DNA of 64,000 nt from Haliclystus octoradiatus (taxonomy: Eukaryota > Cnidaria > Staurozoa > Stauromedusae > Haliclystidae). Of the stretch, positions 62,485 to 64,000 are shown one piece after another. Position numbers and translations under genes: made by a program. The stretch lies in the NCBI GenBank assembly GCA_916610825.1, contig OU744454.1, forward strand, positions 2,834,501 to 2,898,500, in the 5' to 3' direction. Under the pieces are notes generated by a model that was not told the origin of the DNA, ran no database searches, and saw only the letters and a list, made by a program, of their open reading frames with translations. The stretch's first letter is position 1; each line of letters opens with the position of its first letter.

Positions 62485-63237
62485 GACTCTGGAATTGAAT
62501 TCTCAACATAGATAAAAGGTTTGTTCACGACAATATATTTCATTATCAGTAAATTATTGTGTTAATACTTGCGTCTTGTGCAGAACTGGAAAGAGCATGG
62601 CAACGGAACTGTGGGGACATTAATTAAATTTACCTTTTAAAGGTTAAAATCTCAGCTCTGTGACCATTTATGCTGCTAAACCAAAAGGTTCAAATGTAAT
62701 GAAGACAAACGTCATGTGTTTTAACTGTACGACATGACAATAGTGTCTAGACACATTGAAATCCGCAACTATCGACTGCACGACAGCCTGCACGACACCG
62801 TAATTGTAAGCAGGGCCGTCCCGAGAAATTTTCTTAAAGGGAGGTGTCGACACTGTCGAGCAATAAATATGCCGACTTCACCGGAATCCGAATGTAAAAT
62901 CATATCGTGGAGAAAATAATTCTGTAGATAAACTATACAATGCCTAAAATTGTATGAAGAAAGATCCAGCAAGTTAGAAAGAGTCTGTTCTATCAACGTC
63001 GTGCGTAACCTGCGTCACAGACCGCAATCATTCATAAAATAATAAAATCTTTAAAGAAGAGATTTCTTTGTGAATAAATTGCAGTTGTTCAGAACTATAT
63101 CATTGATCATCCCCGGTACACTATACAAGAAATAAAATTTCGTAATTAATCCAATTATTTCCATTCGATCACATGCACCTTGATCGTTACACTTGTAAAA
63201 AGACAATAATTTTACAGAAAAACTAAACTAATCATAG
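62485..63237. other. Region between ATP-grasp copies
   Basis: Probably includes the 3' untranslated region of the ATP-grasp gene. GCAGGGCCGTCCCGAGAAATT near 62810 looks like a small repeat fragment. Short frames on both strands show no family motif. Confidence 0.35.
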
Positions 63238-64000
63238 TTAATCATCCAGTGGCATTCTCATTGGATATTTTCCATCAATTTCTTTAATCAGCTCCCAATG
63301 AGGAGTGGTAATTTCACAGAACGAGTACGTATGCGAATAATCTGTGAGATAAATTGAAAACGTAGTTTTGTTATGTTGAATAAACTTCGGTTGGTCACTG
63401 TACGTGTAGGTATATCTTACAGCCCCAGTCTTTTCTGGCTTCTTTGGGTATGCCATCACCTTGCCTCTGAGAAGATTTGCCATAAAATCCCACACGTTAA
63501 CGCCAATAATTTCTGAATAAAGAGGAACAGCGTTGCATATAGCTCTTGGATTGATTTCCATTACAGAAAATGTACCGTCAATAGCAAAGAACTCAATATC
63601 AATAATTTGGTTGTCAAATCCTGTGACCTCCTTCAACTCTCTCATTACTTCGAAAAATTTCTCTTCCAGCTTTGGATGTGATTGATATTTATGGCTAGGA
63701 AATCCCATGTAGTGAAACCGGACGTTTTTTGTGTCGAGGTACATGTTGTCCCCGGTAGTCAGGATTCCGATTTCGTCTCCGCAAATATATCCGTCGACAA
63801 ATACTTTTGGGTGCTTATCGTCAATATATTTCTCGATCAAGTAAGGTTGTCCAATGTCTGGTAAAACATCTCCATTCTTCACATTTTTAATGGTACCCCT
63901 TCCTCCAGTTCCTTCCACTGGTTTTGCAAATAGTTTATCGTTGGATCCGTAAGGCCATTTGACAACATTATCATCACATAACACATATGGTATATCTTGT
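63238..64000 (-). CDS. ATP-grasp domain enzyme (C-terminal 254 codons, runs off window)
   Basis: 254 codons open to the window edge, stop at 63238. KLFAKPVEGTGGRGTIKN carries the ATP-binding lysine and glycine-rich loop; PYLIEKYIDD is the strand with acidic residues that contact the adenine and ribose; IDIEFFAIDGTFSVMEINPR holds the Glu and Asn expected to bind Mg-ATP. ATP-grasp enzymes join a carboxylate to an amine or thiol through an acyl-phosphate; the substrate cannot be told from these motifs. No intron interrupts this ORF, unlike the short exons of nearby genes. The truncated copy at 61752-62060 shows that the N-terminal part continues upstream. Confidence 0.8.
   Translation of the reverse strand, partial: QDIPYVLCDDNVVKWPYGSNDKLFAKPVEGTGGRGTIKNVKNGDVLPDIGQPYLIEKYIDDKHPKVFVDGYICGDEIGILTTGDNMYLDTKNVRFHYMGFPSHKYQSHPKLEEKFFEVMRELKEVTGFDNQIIDIEFFAIDGTFSVMEINPRAICNAVPLYSEIIGVNVWDFMANLLRGKVMAYPKKPEKTGAVRYTYTYSDQPKFIQHNKTTFSIYLTDYSHTYSFCEITTPHWELIKEIDGKYPMRMPLDD

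Overview
The window is nuclear DNA of an animal. It is AT-rich, its genes have many short exons separated by GT-AG introns, and the introns and intergenic DNA are full of transposon relics. Two conserved metazoan genes are recognised (AMMECR1-type and CLNS1A/pICln). The repeats include terminal-inverted-repeat (TIR) miniature elements, tRNA-derived SINEs, a CR1/Jockey-like LINE and a P element. A marine invertebrate is a reasonable guess, but the species cannot be named from sequence alone.

Layout. (1) 237-27419, plus strand: the 3' part of a large type I membrane protein gene of unknown family. Fifteen exons were reconstructed with every splice phase matching. They contain one complete ~390-residue extracellular module, the second half of an upstream copy, a transmembrane segment and a very short tail. 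The intron between the two modules (6653-16225) is mostly an ~8.7 kb satellite of ~82-bp units that stops 12 bp before the next exon. (2) 29597-35497, minus: an AMMECR1-like gene, five exons. (3) 35849-43410, plus: CLNS1A (pICln), seven exons, head to head with AMMECR1 across ~350 bp. (4) 44.6-49.3 kb and 56.4-57.0 kb: interspersed repeats with a tRNA-like module, and AT-rich simple sequence. (5) 49724-55724: a three-level transposon nest. A foldback element of ~480 bp carries two tandem 806-bp elements in its left arm and, further in, a complete P/THAP9-type DNA transposon (51461-55357) with perfect 30-bp TIRs, a perfect 8-bp target duplication and an apparently intact five-exon, 864-residue transposase. 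(6) 57.6-61.65 kb: a decayed CR1/Jockey-like LINE interrupted by other insertions. (7) 61.75-64 kb, minus: a truncated duplicate and then the 3' part of an ATP-grasp enzyme gene that runs off the window.

The three host gene blocks show no common pathway. AMMECR1 and CLNS1A probably share a bidirectional promoter. The strongest candidates for something new are the modular ectodomain gene, the complete P element and its nested context, and the satellite that abuts a 3' splice site.
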